From: Candidatus Nitrososphaera evergladensis SR1
GTDB taxonomy: Archaea > Thermoproteota > Nitrososphaeria > Nitrososphaerales > Nitrososphaeraceae
Assembly: GCF_000730285.1 (NCBI RefSeq)
Contig: NZ_CP007174.1
Location: forward strand, 62,001-126,000
Direction of reading: 5' to 3'
Length of the DNA: 64,000 nucleotides
The translations under genes and the position numbers were made by a program. Positions 42,146 to 50,503 of this stretch are shown piece after piece (positions within the stretch are counted from its first letter, which is position 1; each line of letters begins with the position of its first letter). Below the pieces are notes generated by a model, which was not told the origin of the DNA, did not search any database, and saw only the letters and a list, made by a program, of their open reading frames with translations.

Positions 42146-43129
42146 ATGAACACAAAAAAGCACATGATGTTGCTGGCAACCGTGGCAGCAGCCGTTCTGG
42201 TCGTGGGAATGATTTCTGTCGCCTCACTGAATGGCGCTAGCTTCGCATATGCTGACAAGGAACAAATGCAGCACCCTGGCAGCTCGATGACAATGACGGC
42301 AGCGCCGTCGTCGCCCGCCAAGGGAGCGGCTTTAGGAACCATATCGAGCATTCAGAATGATGAGAAGGGTCAGCCCGCTTGGATAGCGGCTGGCGGATGG
42401 AAGTTGTTTCTGATGCCTTCTGAGAGCAAGAACAACAGTACAACATCAGCGGCCCCTGACGCAAAATTCAGCGCCAGATTCATCATGACAAAGCTGGATG
42501 GTACATCAAAACACGAACATGCAATTTCTGACTTTGTCCTGACAAACATGTCTGACGATGGCAACACCACGACTCTTACTGGAAATGCCACAATGACGAT
42601 GAAGGACGCACCACAAAAGAACATTCCAATGACAATCAAAATCATGAACCACAACATAATCAGCATTATGCTGGATCCTCATGTGAACTCGCATCTGGGC
42701 AACACTCCGTTGTATGGCACCGTTCTTAGGGCGAACAATGGGTATCACACGATGGCACACATGGGAGAGAACAAGACTATGATGTCTGACAACAGCAATA
42801 GTTCGGACAAAGATAAGGAGAAATCCTCTGCCAAAGAAGAGGGGCGTGCAACAACAATCGATATCGTTTCAGGCGCAGCTAACAAGGGCGACAAGTCGTT
42901 CAGTCCAAATCCTGTGGCCATAAAGGCTGGGACTGAAGTAACATGGAAGAATGCGGATTCTGCTCTGCACACCGTGACGTCTGGCAAGAACTCGACTCCG
43001 GACAACGTCTTTGACTCCAGTATCTTGGTACCAAAGAAGGACTTTACGTTCAAGTTCAACAGCGCAGGGACGTACGATTACTTTTGCCAACTCCACCCAA
43101 CAATGATTGGCGAGGTAACAGTCACTTAA
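42146..43129 (+). CDS. Secreted two-domain protein with C-terminal cupredoxin
   Basis: 327 residues with a signal peptide (to about 36). The first domain (about 60-210) is shared with the protein at 56164-57000: it has PAWIAAGGWKLF, MTKLDGTSKHEHAISDF, MTIKIMNHNIISIMLDPHV and HLGNTPLYGTVL. After an acidic linker comes a plastocyanin domain with all four type 1 copper ligands: His275, Cys314, His317 and Met320 (FCQLHPTMIG). It should carry electrons outside the membrane, in line with the copper-based redox chemistry of ammonia-oxidising archaea. Confidence 0.9.
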   Translation: MNTKKHMMLLATVAAAVLVVGMISVASLNGASFAYADKEQMQHPGSSMTMTAAPSSPAKGAALGTISSIQNDEKGQPAWIAAGGWKLFLMPSESKNNSTTSAAPDAKFSARFIMTKLDGTSKHEHAISDFVLTNMSDDGNTTTLTGNATMTMKDAPQKNIPMTIKIMNHNIISIMLDPHVNSHLGNTPLYGTVLRANNGYHTMAHMGENKTMMSDNSNSSDKDKEKSSAKEEGRATTIDIVSGAANKGDKSFSPNPVAIKAGTEVTWKNADSALHTVTSGKNSTPDNVFDSSILVPKKDFTFKFNSAGTYDYFCQLHPTMIGEVTVT

Positions 43130-43329
43130 GCAGAAACGCGGATTTCCCTTTCTTTTCTTTTTCTACTCTGTGTATGGTGCCGCTCACCTGACTCTGCAAA
43201 AAGGCGTTGTCCTACGTTGCTCTATTTACTCATACCAAAAAACAGGTTTCGTGCTTTTCTTTCCCGGATGGATTTATGTGCATGTATGTATATGCGCGTT
43301 TTTCAAGCAAATGCTATAACGCAAGCCGC

Positions 43330-43842
43330 CTAGCGCGTTGCTGTCCAATGATACGCATCTTCTGAATCAAAATGGGCGGTACAATTGCTTCCGTTGTCTA
43401 GCGTGTACGTAATTTCCATTGCGAACAAGTTTCCCTTGCTCTTTGGATGCCACGATCCCGACCTTTCGTAATCGGTGGTTCCTCCTTCCATCCAGGTGAT
43501 GGGAATCCCTATCACTCCTGCCCACCAGCCCGTATGCTGGTTGTCGCGTGCAAGATTGGCCGACAGCGAGGTCTTGCGCTTTAGTTCGCTTGATCCTTCT
43601 ACATTGCCGAGGTTTTCTCGTTTTGCCTTGTTCACCAGTCTCACGGCAACTGCCTTGACCTTTTCTTTTTCCCCCTTCTTGTTTTCGTCGCCCTGCAGCT
43701 TTACCGTCAGCATCAATCTTCCTGATTCAAGCGAGTTGAGCGACTCTGCCGGGGCTGGCGTGCATTCAAAGTCGACGCGGTACGGACACGAGGAGGGGAT
43801 TGTATCACTGGAATCAAGTCCATTCCATTGCGCGTTTCTCAT
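43330..43842 (-). CDS. Hypothetical protein, unrecognised
   Basis: 170 residues, no signal peptide. It is beta-rich (LMLTVKLQGDENKKG; VKAVAVRLVNKAKRENLG; FAMEITYTLDNGSNCTAHFD) with a Trp/Gly/Ile-rich middle (TGWWAGVIGIPITWMEG). The cysteines (SSCPYRVDFEC; SNCTAHF) have no zinc spacing. No neighbours suggest a role. Confidence 0.6.
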   Translation of the reverse strand: MRNAQWNGLDSSDTIPSSCPYRVDFECTPAPAESLNSLESGRLMLTVKLQGDENKKGEKEKVKAVAVRLVNKAKRENLGNVEGSSELKRKTSLSANLARDNQHTGWWAGVIGIPITWMEGGTTDYERSGSWHPKSKGNLFAMEITYTLDNGSNCTAHFDSEDAYHWTATR

Positions 43843-44024
43843 ACCATAGAGAAGGTTCTTTGAACCTTAAAGATAATCGAAAATCCTGCCCGGTCTGCAC
43901 CTTCCTCGCCCAGGGGAGCGGCCTCCACTCCCTGTAGTTCTCTATATATTCGTGCGATGATGCGCAGCATATATCATCTTTAGCTCACAACTGTTTTAGA
44001 TTATCTTTGCTTTAGTAAGAGTAT

Positions 44025-44276
44025 ATGACAACTGAAATGTCCGCCAAGCACGAAGCTACCAGGCTAACAAACTCTACATATGATATAATAAGAGCGCTTG
44101 AAAAGGACGCAGATTTTCTCTATTCCACCGTCGACAGGTACATCGACGACGCTAGCAAGGAAAACCGCTCCGATCTCATTGGCGTATGGAACACAATAAA
44201 GCAGGATAAAGAGAGGCACGTACAGCTGCTAAGGGAAGCGCTCGCAAAGGAAGCAAAAGAAGAGCGTCTGAAGTGA
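44025..44276 (+). CDS. Small helical protein
   Basis: 83 residues, two long helices (STYDIIRALEKDADFLYSTV, DRYIDDA; DLIGVWNTIKQDKERHVQLL, REALAKEAKEE). The acid and His pattern (EKDADF ... DKERHVQLL) is like half of a ferritin-like bundle that could bind metal as a dimer, but this is only a resemblance. It precedes the PAC2-family gene by 120 bp. Confidence 0.65.
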   Translation: MTTEMSAKHEATRLTNSTYDIIRALEKDADFLYSTVDRYIDDASKENRSDLIGVWNTIKQDKERHVQLLREALAKEAKEERLK

Positions 44277-44396
44277 TAAAGATACTCGCTAAATTTTTTG
44301 CACAATCACAATAATAATAAAAAGACTTTGTCAAGGTAGCCTTGGCAATGCGGCTAACAGAGAAATACTTTGTCTTCCTAAGTCATACAGACATAT

Positions 44397-45365
44397 ATGG
44401 TTAAAAGAGGATTTGCAAGCGAGACAACCATTCACGAGTCTTACGATGGCAAGACCCGGATAAAGCAGTTCTTGCGCGTCAAAGCTACCACTAACAATAA
44501 TACTGCAAATTCAAGAAAACACATCTCTTTGCGCCCTTCGCTCATTGCAGGCTTTCCCGGCACGGGACTCGTGGGTTCTATATCGGCCAACTTTATAATC
44601 GAAAGGCTTGACATGCACCAGATAGCGTCTGTCGACTCGGAATTCATAATGCCTACCGTCACCTACATCGGCGACAAGCTGAGACACCCATTTCGCATTT
44701 ACGCCGATAGAAAGGGTTCGCTGTACGTCATAGTCTGCGAAGCTCCGCTGCTGCCAGAAGGAATTCACAATATCATGGATCTGGTGGTGTCGTGGGCAAT
44801 CAACAACGGGATTGGCGAGGTGATAACCCTTGACGGCATACCTGTCAGCGGTTGGCCTGCGAAAAACCGAGAATCGATAGTTTTGACCAGCCATTACCAC
44901 TCTGGTAATCTGCAGCAGCCATCATTGCCATCCGCTCCAGCATCAGGCAATGATGAGGATAATGATAATAATAATGATGATAATTACGGCAACAATGCTG
45001 CTGCCGACGACGATGATAATTATGATGATGGACTAAAATCCTCATCTCCATACCATCACAAAAAGACCACTCTGATAACAGGCATGTCGGCAGGGCTGCT
45101 ATCGTCATGCCTGTCGCGTGACATGGCCTGCAGCGCGGTTCTTGTCCAGACAGCCAGCGGCGTACCTGACCCGGAGGGAGCGGCCCTGTTGCTTCAGACG
45201 ATCAGCGAAATGCCACACGTCCCACTCGAGTTAGATGTCGGCCCTCTTTTGAAGGAGGGCAGGGAGATCAAACGCAGGCTCGCAGAAACCATAGCAAGCC
45301 TCAAACGGCAGGAAGAAGCGCAGGCGACGCCATATCCAGCGGGCAGATCGATGATGTACGGCTAG
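44397..45365 (+). CDS. PAC2-family protein (proteasome assembly chaperone-like)
   Basis: 322 residues. The conserved core begins SLIAGFPGTGLVGSISANFI (about 46-65) and continues SVDSEFIMPTVTYIGDKLRH, APLLPEGIHNIMDLVVSWA, VITLDGIPVSGWPAKN and ITGMSAGLLSSCLSRDMACS, then the Pro-Asp-Pro loop ASGVPDPEGAALLLQTI. This matches archaeal homologues of proteasome chaperone PAC2/PbaA. An Asn/Asp insert of about 40 residues (NDEDNDNNNDDNYGNN) interrupts it near 185-215, encoded by AAT/GAT repeats. Confidence 0.87.
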   Translation: MVKRGFASETTIHESYDGKTRIKQFLRVKATTNNNTANSRKHISLRPSLIAGFPGTGLVGSISANFIIERLDMHQIASVDSEFIMPTVTYIGDKLRHPFRIYADRKGSLYVIVCEAPLLPEGIHNIMDLVVSWAINNGIGEVITLDGIPVSGWPAKNRESIVLTSHYHSGNLQQPSLPSAPASGNDEDNDNNNDDNYGNNAAADDDDNYDDGLKSSSPYHHKKTTLITGMSAGLLSSCLSRDMACSAVLVQTASGVPDPEGAALLLQTISEMPHVPLELDVGPLLKEGREIKRRLAETIASLKRQEEAQATPYPAGRSMMYG

Positions 45366-45401
45366 CATGGCAAAACCCATTGCAAAGCTTGCCGGCACCT
45401 G

Positions 45402-46079
45402 CTATTTTCTGTACAGGTGGTAGTAGTCCTTTTCTGGCACCTGCTGTCCAACTTCCTTGAGAAGGCTTTTGCTGTCCAGCACCAGGCCAAAGAAATTCCG
45501 GACATCTTCCAAAGTACATTCATACCTCTTGGCATCCATTGACGCAGTTGCGTCAGAAACAAGTACCACATCATAGCCTAGATTGAAAGCATCTCTCAGG
45601 CTAGTTTCGACGCATATTGACGTATCTACTCCGCAGATGATGACGGTGTCAACTTTTAAATCACAGAGTTTCTTGTCAAGCTCTGTGCCAAAAAAGGCCG
45701 AATCCCTTCGCTTTATTATCACATTTGGTGATGATGTGTCTACAGATTTTTTGATACTGTCGATGATGTCAGCATCCCACGTACCTTTGACACATATCGG
45801 AGCGCTTTCGATCCTCTCTTCTCTTGGCTTGGGTAGAAACTTGTGCGTTTTTGTAAGCAGGTCGACGCCGGATGGCTCTCTTACGGCCATCATGTAAAAG
45901 ATGGGGATTCCTTTGTCCCTGCACAGGCTGACCATGCTGCAGATGTTTGGCAACACACGGTTATAGTCAGAGATATTTATGCCTAGAATATCATACGAGC
46001 CTCCCTCTGACATGAAACAGTTCTGAACGTCTATTACCAACAACGCTGGGTGAACTTCTTGCCCTTTCAACAACATCAC
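45402..46079 (-). CDS. Isochorismatase-like cysteine hydrolase
   Basis: 225 residues. The catalytic triad is visible: Asp in LLVIDVQNCFMSEGG, Lys in ICVKGTWDADI, Cys in IICGVDTSICVETSLRD. This family includes nicotinamidases, carbamoylases and isochorismatases; the substrate cannot be told. The C terminus is extended by about 20 residues. It runs toward the PAC2 gene, with 36 bp between the stops. Confidence 0.88.
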   Translation of the reverse strand: MMLLKGQEVHPALLVIDVQNCFMSEGGSYDILGINISDYNRVLPNICSMVSLCRDKGIPIFYMMAVREPSGVDLLTKTHKFLPKPREERIESAPICVKGTWDADIIDSIKKSVDTSSPNVIIKRRDSAFFGTELDKKLCDLKVDTVIICGVDTSICVETSLRDAFNLGYDVVLVSDATASMDAKRYECTLEDVRNFFGLVLDSKSLLKEVGQQVPEKDYYHLYRK

Positions 46080-46189
46080 TGATACTTTTTCAATTATCAG
46101 TTATACGAGTTGTGCCCTGCTGTCATTCTTTCCCCTATGGTTGATTGCTGCTTGCACTCTCTGTATTGCAGCATCCTTAACGCTTAACT

Positions 46190-46975
46190 GTGATGGCGTC
46201 CATAAGATCACATGTGTCGCAGCCCAAATTTTCTAACAACAACAAGAAGGTGGCGATAATTTTTTGCACCAAAAATTCTGCACGCACTATTGAAAACGCG
46301 ATAGCGAATGTAAAGCAAAGCCCCTATGCTCCAAGCATTATTGTTATAGACGGTTTCTCAAACGACAACACGATCGAACTGGCCAAAAAAGCGGGCGCAA
46401 CTATTGCAATAGAGCAGCCAGAGCGCAAATTTCCTGGCAAAGGCATAGCGATGAAGGCGGGTTTGCAGGAAGCCGAAAAGATGGGAGCACACATAGCGCT
46501 TTTTTTGGATGCTGATATAAAAAATCTTACAAGTGAATGGGTGGACGCACTGGTAGAGCCCGTGGTAGAGCGAGGATATGACATGACAAGAGGCTTTTAT
46601 GAGCGGCATCCAAAAGATGCGGCTGTAACAAAACTGATAGCAAGACCGATGATTTCAGTATTTTTTCCAGAGCTGTCTGGTTTTGAGCAGCCACTTAGCG
46701 GCGAAGTCTGCGCTAACATCCGAGTCTGGACAGATTTACTAAAAAGAAACCCTCCTGATGGATGGGGGATAGATGTTTGGTTTCTTATCGAAGTGGCAGT
46801 ACTGGGGCATAAGGTAAAGGAGATATTCTTGGGCAAAAAAGAGCACGCTTCTTTTGACGCATACAGGGAGGATGTCGGCAAGCTGAGCAAGATGTCAGAG
46901 CAGGTTCTGTTTACGATAATGCAGGAAGCAGTAAAGTACAACCGGCTTGACGCATACCGGGGAGTAAGCACCTAA
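46190..46975 (+). CDS. GT2-type glycosyltransferase, glucosyl-3-phosphoglycerate synthase-like
   Basis: 261 residues. The N terminus has the nucleotide-sugar fold (VAIIFCTKNSARTIENAI; IIVIDGFSNDNTIELAKKAG), GKGIAMKAGLQEAEKMG and the metal-binding ALFLDADIKN. The segment RPMISVFFPELSGFEQPLSG matches the signature of glucosyl- and mannosyl-3-phosphoglycerate synthases, and GWGIDVWFLIEV fits the acceptor loop. It may start synthesis of a glucosylglycerate- or mannosylglycerate-type compatible solute; the phosphatase partner is not evident. A convergent GT4 gene follows. Confidence 0.83.
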   Translation: MMASIRSHVSQPKFSNNNKKVAIIFCTKNSARTIENAIANVKQSPYAPSIIVIDGFSNDNTIELAKKAGATIAIEQPERKFPGKGIAMKAGLQEAEKMGAHIALFLDADIKNLTSEWVDALVEPVVERGYDMTRGFYERHPKDAAVTKLIARPMISVFFPELSGFEQPLSGEVCANIRVWTDLLKRNPPDGWGIDVWFLIEVAVLGHKVKEIFLGKKEHASFDAYREDVGKLSKMSEQVLFTIMQEAVKYNRLDAYRGVST

Positions 46976-46989
46976 ATCGCAAGATATTA

Positions 46990-48276
46990 TCAAACTGACT
47001 CTGCATACTTTTCTTCTTCTCCTGCTGCTGACACCAAGAGGGGACTGATCACGCTTTTTAGATTCTTGTTAAAGTTGCCGACAGAAAATCTTGATGCAAT
47101 TTCGCCCATCTTTGATCTGTCTTGCAAAGAATCAGATGCCGCCAGGGCCCTTTTGGCGATTATGTCCGCAGCCTCTTCAAGGCTGTGAAATTGATATTCG
47201 CTTGGCACGAATTCGGTATTGCCGCCTACATGGGGCACCACCGGGATGAGCCCTGCGCTCATTGCCTCCACTATGGCTATCCCAAAGGGCTCGCCGGCCA
47301 GAGGATGCAAAAACACCTTTGACTGCTTCATCAATTCAAGCAGGCGTGGAAAGCTCACGTCAACTTCGATATGGACGTTATCTTGCAGATTGCTGTCGTC
47401 TATCATTTGCTTTAATTTCTCCAAGTATTGCTGGTCGTCCTCTGAAATGTTTCCTGCAAGCGTCATTTTCGCACTGGTTTCCTTGTCCTTCAGTATGCCA
47501 GCAACCTTGACTGCGTTTTCAATTTGTTTGTCAGGACTAAACCTCGATAGCACGAGTATTGAATTTTCCTCCTTCTTACCAGAATAGGTAAAGACATCAT
47601 GAAACTTTTTTACGTCTACTGGAGGATACACAACCACTGGATTGACTTTGTTGTAATGTTGCTCTATTGCGTTTCTGCTAAATTGTGAGTTTGTAAGCAC
47701 AACGTTTGCATGCTGCATCATCGTATCATACATTTTACGTGAGCTTGTTAGTATCTTGCGCCCCGGGTCCTTGTCTGCAGCCAGGTCCATCGATGTCCAC
47801 TTGTTTATAAATTTCATATAACTGCCATCGTCTACAAGCTGTGGCAAAAGCGGAAAGTGGCAATACGTAACAAAATTTTTTCTCAAGCCTGTTCTTTTAA
47901 TGTTGTCATCGTGCTCATCATCGTCATGGTAATAATATGGCAAGAGATCGCCGTGCGTGTTTATCACTAGATCATATCTGTCATCGTCACCGTATACTTT
48001 TGCTGCCGCTTCACTGTGCGAGCCTGCTTGATCATGAGATTTGTCATCCTTATCTGCCTGCAGAAGGGAGAATATATCTATCTTCTCTACATTTCTAATT
48101 GCGAGATCTGAGATTCCAAAATCTCTCTTTATCTCTTTGACGTTGGGTTGCGTAAAAGACGCAAGATCAACTTGAAAGCCCATTTCGTTTAGGGTATTGA
48201 TGGCAGAGAGTGCCAAGTACTCACTGCCTCCTCCTGCGTTCAAATCGTCATGGATAATTTTTGCATTCATCAGCAT
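46990..48276 (-). CDS. GT4-family glycosyltransferase
   Basis: 428 residues, GT-B fold. N-terminal domain: KIIHDDLNAGGGSEYLALSA. C-terminal donor-binding domain: ILVLSRFSPDKQIENAVKVA, then VFLHPLAGEPFGIAIVEAMS and AGLIPVVPHVGGNTEFV, which hold the usual EX7E glutamates. An Asp/His/Tyr-rich insert (LLPYYYHDDDEHDDN) lies near 115 and is encoded by microsatellite-like DNA. It is related to Alg11-type mannosyltransferases. The likely role is building N-glycans or surface polymer. Confidence 0.88.
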   Translation of the reverse strand: MLMNAKIIHDDLNAGGGSEYLALSAINTLNEMGFQVDLASFTQPNVKEIKRDFGISDLAIRNVEKIDIFSLLQADKDDKSHDQAGSHSEAAAKVYGDDDRYDLVINTHGDLLPYYYHDDDEHDDNIKRTGLRKNFVTYCHFPLLPQLVDDGSYMKFINKWTSMDLAADKDPGRKILTSSRKMYDTMMQHANVVLTNSQFSRNAIEQHYNKVNPVVVYPPVDVKKFHDVFTYSGKKEENSILVLSRFSPDKQIENAVKVAGILKDKETSAKMTLAGNISEDDQQYLEKLKQMIDDSNLQDNVHIEVDVSFPRLLELMKQSKVFLHPLAGEPFGIAIVEAMSAGLIPVVPHVGGNTEFVPSEYQFHSLEEAADIIAKRALAASDSLQDRSKMGEIASRFSVGNFNKNLKSVISPLLVSAAGEEEKYAESV

Positions 48277-48317
48277 ATATCACAACAGTATTTTTTATCA
48301 TTATTACGCTATATGCA

Positions 48318-49340
48318 TTACGAGAAGCTCTTTACTTGCTCTGCAGTGATCAGTTTCTTGAGCAGTAATATTAGTCCATAATACGGCAGGTTGTAAAATG
48401 CGGCAAGGGCTGCATAGTCAGGACCAAAGAATTGCGAGGCAAAAACAACAACCAAGACATTATTTACGTAACTCATTACAACTATGCCAGTTGCAATCAA
48501 CTCTTTTCTCTTCCCTTTTTTGCCACTAACGATGCGTCCAGTAAAGTAGCCTATCGCACTATACGCTGCAAACAAGACAAACGAGGCAGTGATTTCAACA
48601 AACAGAAACTCGGGCTTTTTAAAAAAGTAATTTGAAAATTCTGCAAAGACTCCGAAATTGATGAGGGCGATAAATACGATGGACGCCGGCAATGATCTTT
48701 TATCGACCTTTTCAGCTACTGCAGGCCACCGTTTCTTTACAAACCAGCCAGCAGCGATTGGAATAAAGAGTGCGGTGACTAGCAGGAAAATCATCTGTAG
48801 TATTGGTATCTTAAACTGCGAGTTGCCCAGTAGGAAATATACCATGGAAGGAAGAACGAACGGGACAGCAAGAGATGTGACAATTACCATTGCGACAACC
48901 AAAGACAGTTGCCGCCTGTTTTTTTCTCCCTCCAGAGTAACGTTAATCACAAACGGTGCTCCAAGGCCGGTTGAAATGCCTGACAATAATAGCACAGGGA
49001 TTGCTAGTGGCTCGTAGACGATTTTTGTAATGGCATACATCAACAGTGGCAATATCAAAAGTTTGGTTACCGACAGAATGGCAAGTTTTTTGGGAGTCTT
49101 GAACGTAGAGGCAAGCTCACCGAGATCCATTCGTATGAGGTTTAGAAACAAAAGGCCGCCAAGCCATACGAGCAGATAAGGTTGAAAAATGCGTCCCACA
49201 GAGGGTACAAGAACGCCGGCAGACATTGACGCCACAATCGCTACGAAAAGCAAAATGTCATTCTTGTCAAGCTCTCTTTTTGGAGCATATTTTTCAACCA
49301 TGATGTCAGTACTCAGATCATCGGCATAATATATCAGCAC
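48318..49340 (-). CDS. Bile acid:sodium symporter-family transporter (BART superfamily)
   Basis: 340 residues (MVEKYAPKREL at 49301 is a likely true start) with about nine or ten membrane helices, e.g. DILLFVAIVASMSAGVLVPS, LLVWLGGLLFLNLIRMDLGE, LLSGISTGLGAPFVINVTLE and VVMSYVNNVLVVVFASQFFG. The conserved Gly/Asn-containing crossover helices match SBF-like carriers, a family that includes organic-anion and arsenite transporters. The substrate cannot be read from sequence. It follows the GT4 gene on the same strand, 42 bp upstream. Confidence 0.83.
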   Translation of the reverse strand: MLIYYADDLSTDIMVEKYAPKRELDKNDILLFVAIVASMSAGVLVPSVGRIFQPYLLVWLGGLLFLNLIRMDLGELASTFKTPKKLAILSVTKLLILPLLMYAITKIVYEPLAIPVLLLSGISTGLGAPFVINVTLEGEKNRRQLSLVVAMVIVTSLAVPFVLPSMVYFLLGNSQFKIPILQMIFLLVTALFIPIAAGWFVKKRWPAVAEKVDKRSLPASIVFIALINFGVFAEFSNYFFKKPEFLFVEITASFVLFAAYSAIGYFTGRIVSGKKGKRKELIATGIVVMSYVNNVLVVVFASQFFGPDYAALAAFYNLPYYGLILLLKKLITAEQVKSFS

Positions 49341-49489
49341 GACAGATCATTTTATTAGGATAGTTTAGCAGCGCAAGAGAGATGAAAAAGAAAAAGATGA
49401 AGAGAAAGTGCGGCCTGCCAGCTGCGGCAGCAGCATTTTATCATATTGCCGGATAAAGTGTTTTTAATTTTTAATGAGCAGTACAGGAA

Positions 49490-49717
49490 ATGGAGAATGT
49501 CGGCAGCAAGGGTATCATGTACATGGATAGTATATGCACCTGCAAGACGTGTAACCACAAGCTAACAAAAAATTGCATAGAGGCCAGCTGCTCCTGCTGC
49601 ACCGAAGAAAATCACTCGATGGTTCTCGATGGAATAGAAGGGTTTGCTCCCCTGACAAACAAAAAAGAAAAGAAGGAGGCCAAAAGAAATGCAAGGGCGC
49701 AGAAGAGACTACGATAA
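49490..49717 (+). CDS. Small cysteine-rich protein
   Basis: 75 residues. Eight cysteines within residues 16-37 (CTCKTCNHKLTKNCIEASCS then CC) could hold one or two metal ions. The basic tail (NKKEKKEAKRNARAQKRLR) suggests nucleic-acid contact. Its end overlaps the start of the hydrolase gene by 29 bp, so they are probably translated from one message. Confidence 0.7.
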   Translation: MENVGSKGIMYMDSICTCKTCNHKLTKNCIEASCSCCTEENHSMVLDGIEGFAPLTNKKEKKEAKRNARAQKRLR

Positions 49718-50492
49718 TGATGACGATGATGATAAAAACGAGCAATCAGTCGATATCTCGCTTGATTCAGGTGTTTTACTGCATGGTAATCTGAAGGTCT
49801 TTGATGATGACAATAATAGCCTGTCCAAAATAGTACTATTTGCCCACGGAAGTGGGAGCGGAAGATACAGCCCGAGGAACAGATACGTTGCAAGCGTGCT
49901 AAATAAGACGCGCATAGGCACTCTACTTTTTGACCTCCTCACAGAGGAGGAAGAAATTGTCGATGAGCAAACTCGGCATTACAGGTTTGACATCAGCCTT
50001 TTGGCAGACAGGCTGGTCAGAGTAACCGACTGGTTGTTGCTCCAGAATGGAGGCTTTGCTAATAATAATCATCTTAGAATTGGCTATTTTGGGGCAAGCA
50101 CCGGAGCTGCAGCCGCATTGGTGGCGGCTGCAGAAAGGCCAAATGCAGTGCAGGCCGTCGTCTCGCGGGGAGGCCGGCCTGACCTTGCCACAACAAAATC
50201 TCTGGCCCAAGTCCGGGCGCCTACGCTCCTCATCGTCGGGCAAAACGATGAGCCCGTAATTGAGCTAAACTGGGAAGCGTTTGGCAACCTGCAACTACTC
50301 GCCAATGACAAAAAAGAATTGGTGATAATTCCCGGCGCCACGCATCTATTTGAGGAGCCGGGCAAGCTTGAACAGGTGGCACAGCTAGCCACAAGCTGGT
50401 TTGCGCGTTTTCTCGGCGGCGACATAAAAGAGAAAAATCATGATGAGGATGGCACCAAGAAATCTGACATGGCAGCAGAGGCGACGCGATAA
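49689..50492 (+). CDS. Alpha/beta hydrolase (dienelactone hydrolase-like)
   Basis: 267 residues. After an Asp-rich N terminus (YDNDDDDDKNEQ) comes the fold: IVLFAHGSGSGRYSPRNRYV (oxyanion region), nucleophile Ser in IGYFGASTGAAAALVAA, Asp in PTLLIVGQNDEPV, His in PGATHLFEEPG. This branch is often found beside erythromycin-esterase-like genes, sometimes fused to a phosphoribosyltransferase, and the esterase gene indeed starts 12 bp later. The substrate is unknown. Confidence 0.88.
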   Translation: MQGRRRDYDNDDDDDKNEQSVDISLDSGVLLHGNLKVFDDDNNSLSKIVLFAHGSGSGRYSPRNRYVASVLNKTRIGTLLFDLLTEEEEIVDEQTRHYRFDISLLADRLVRVTDWLLLQNGGFANNNHLRIGYFGASTGAAAALVAAAERPNAVQAVVSRGGRPDLATTKSLAQVRAPTLLIVGQNDEPVIELNWEAFGNLQLLANDKKELVIIPGATHLFEEPGKLEQVAQLATSWFARFLGGDIKEKNHDEDGTKKSDMAAEATR

Positions 50493-50503
50493 TTGCAGAG
50501 ACG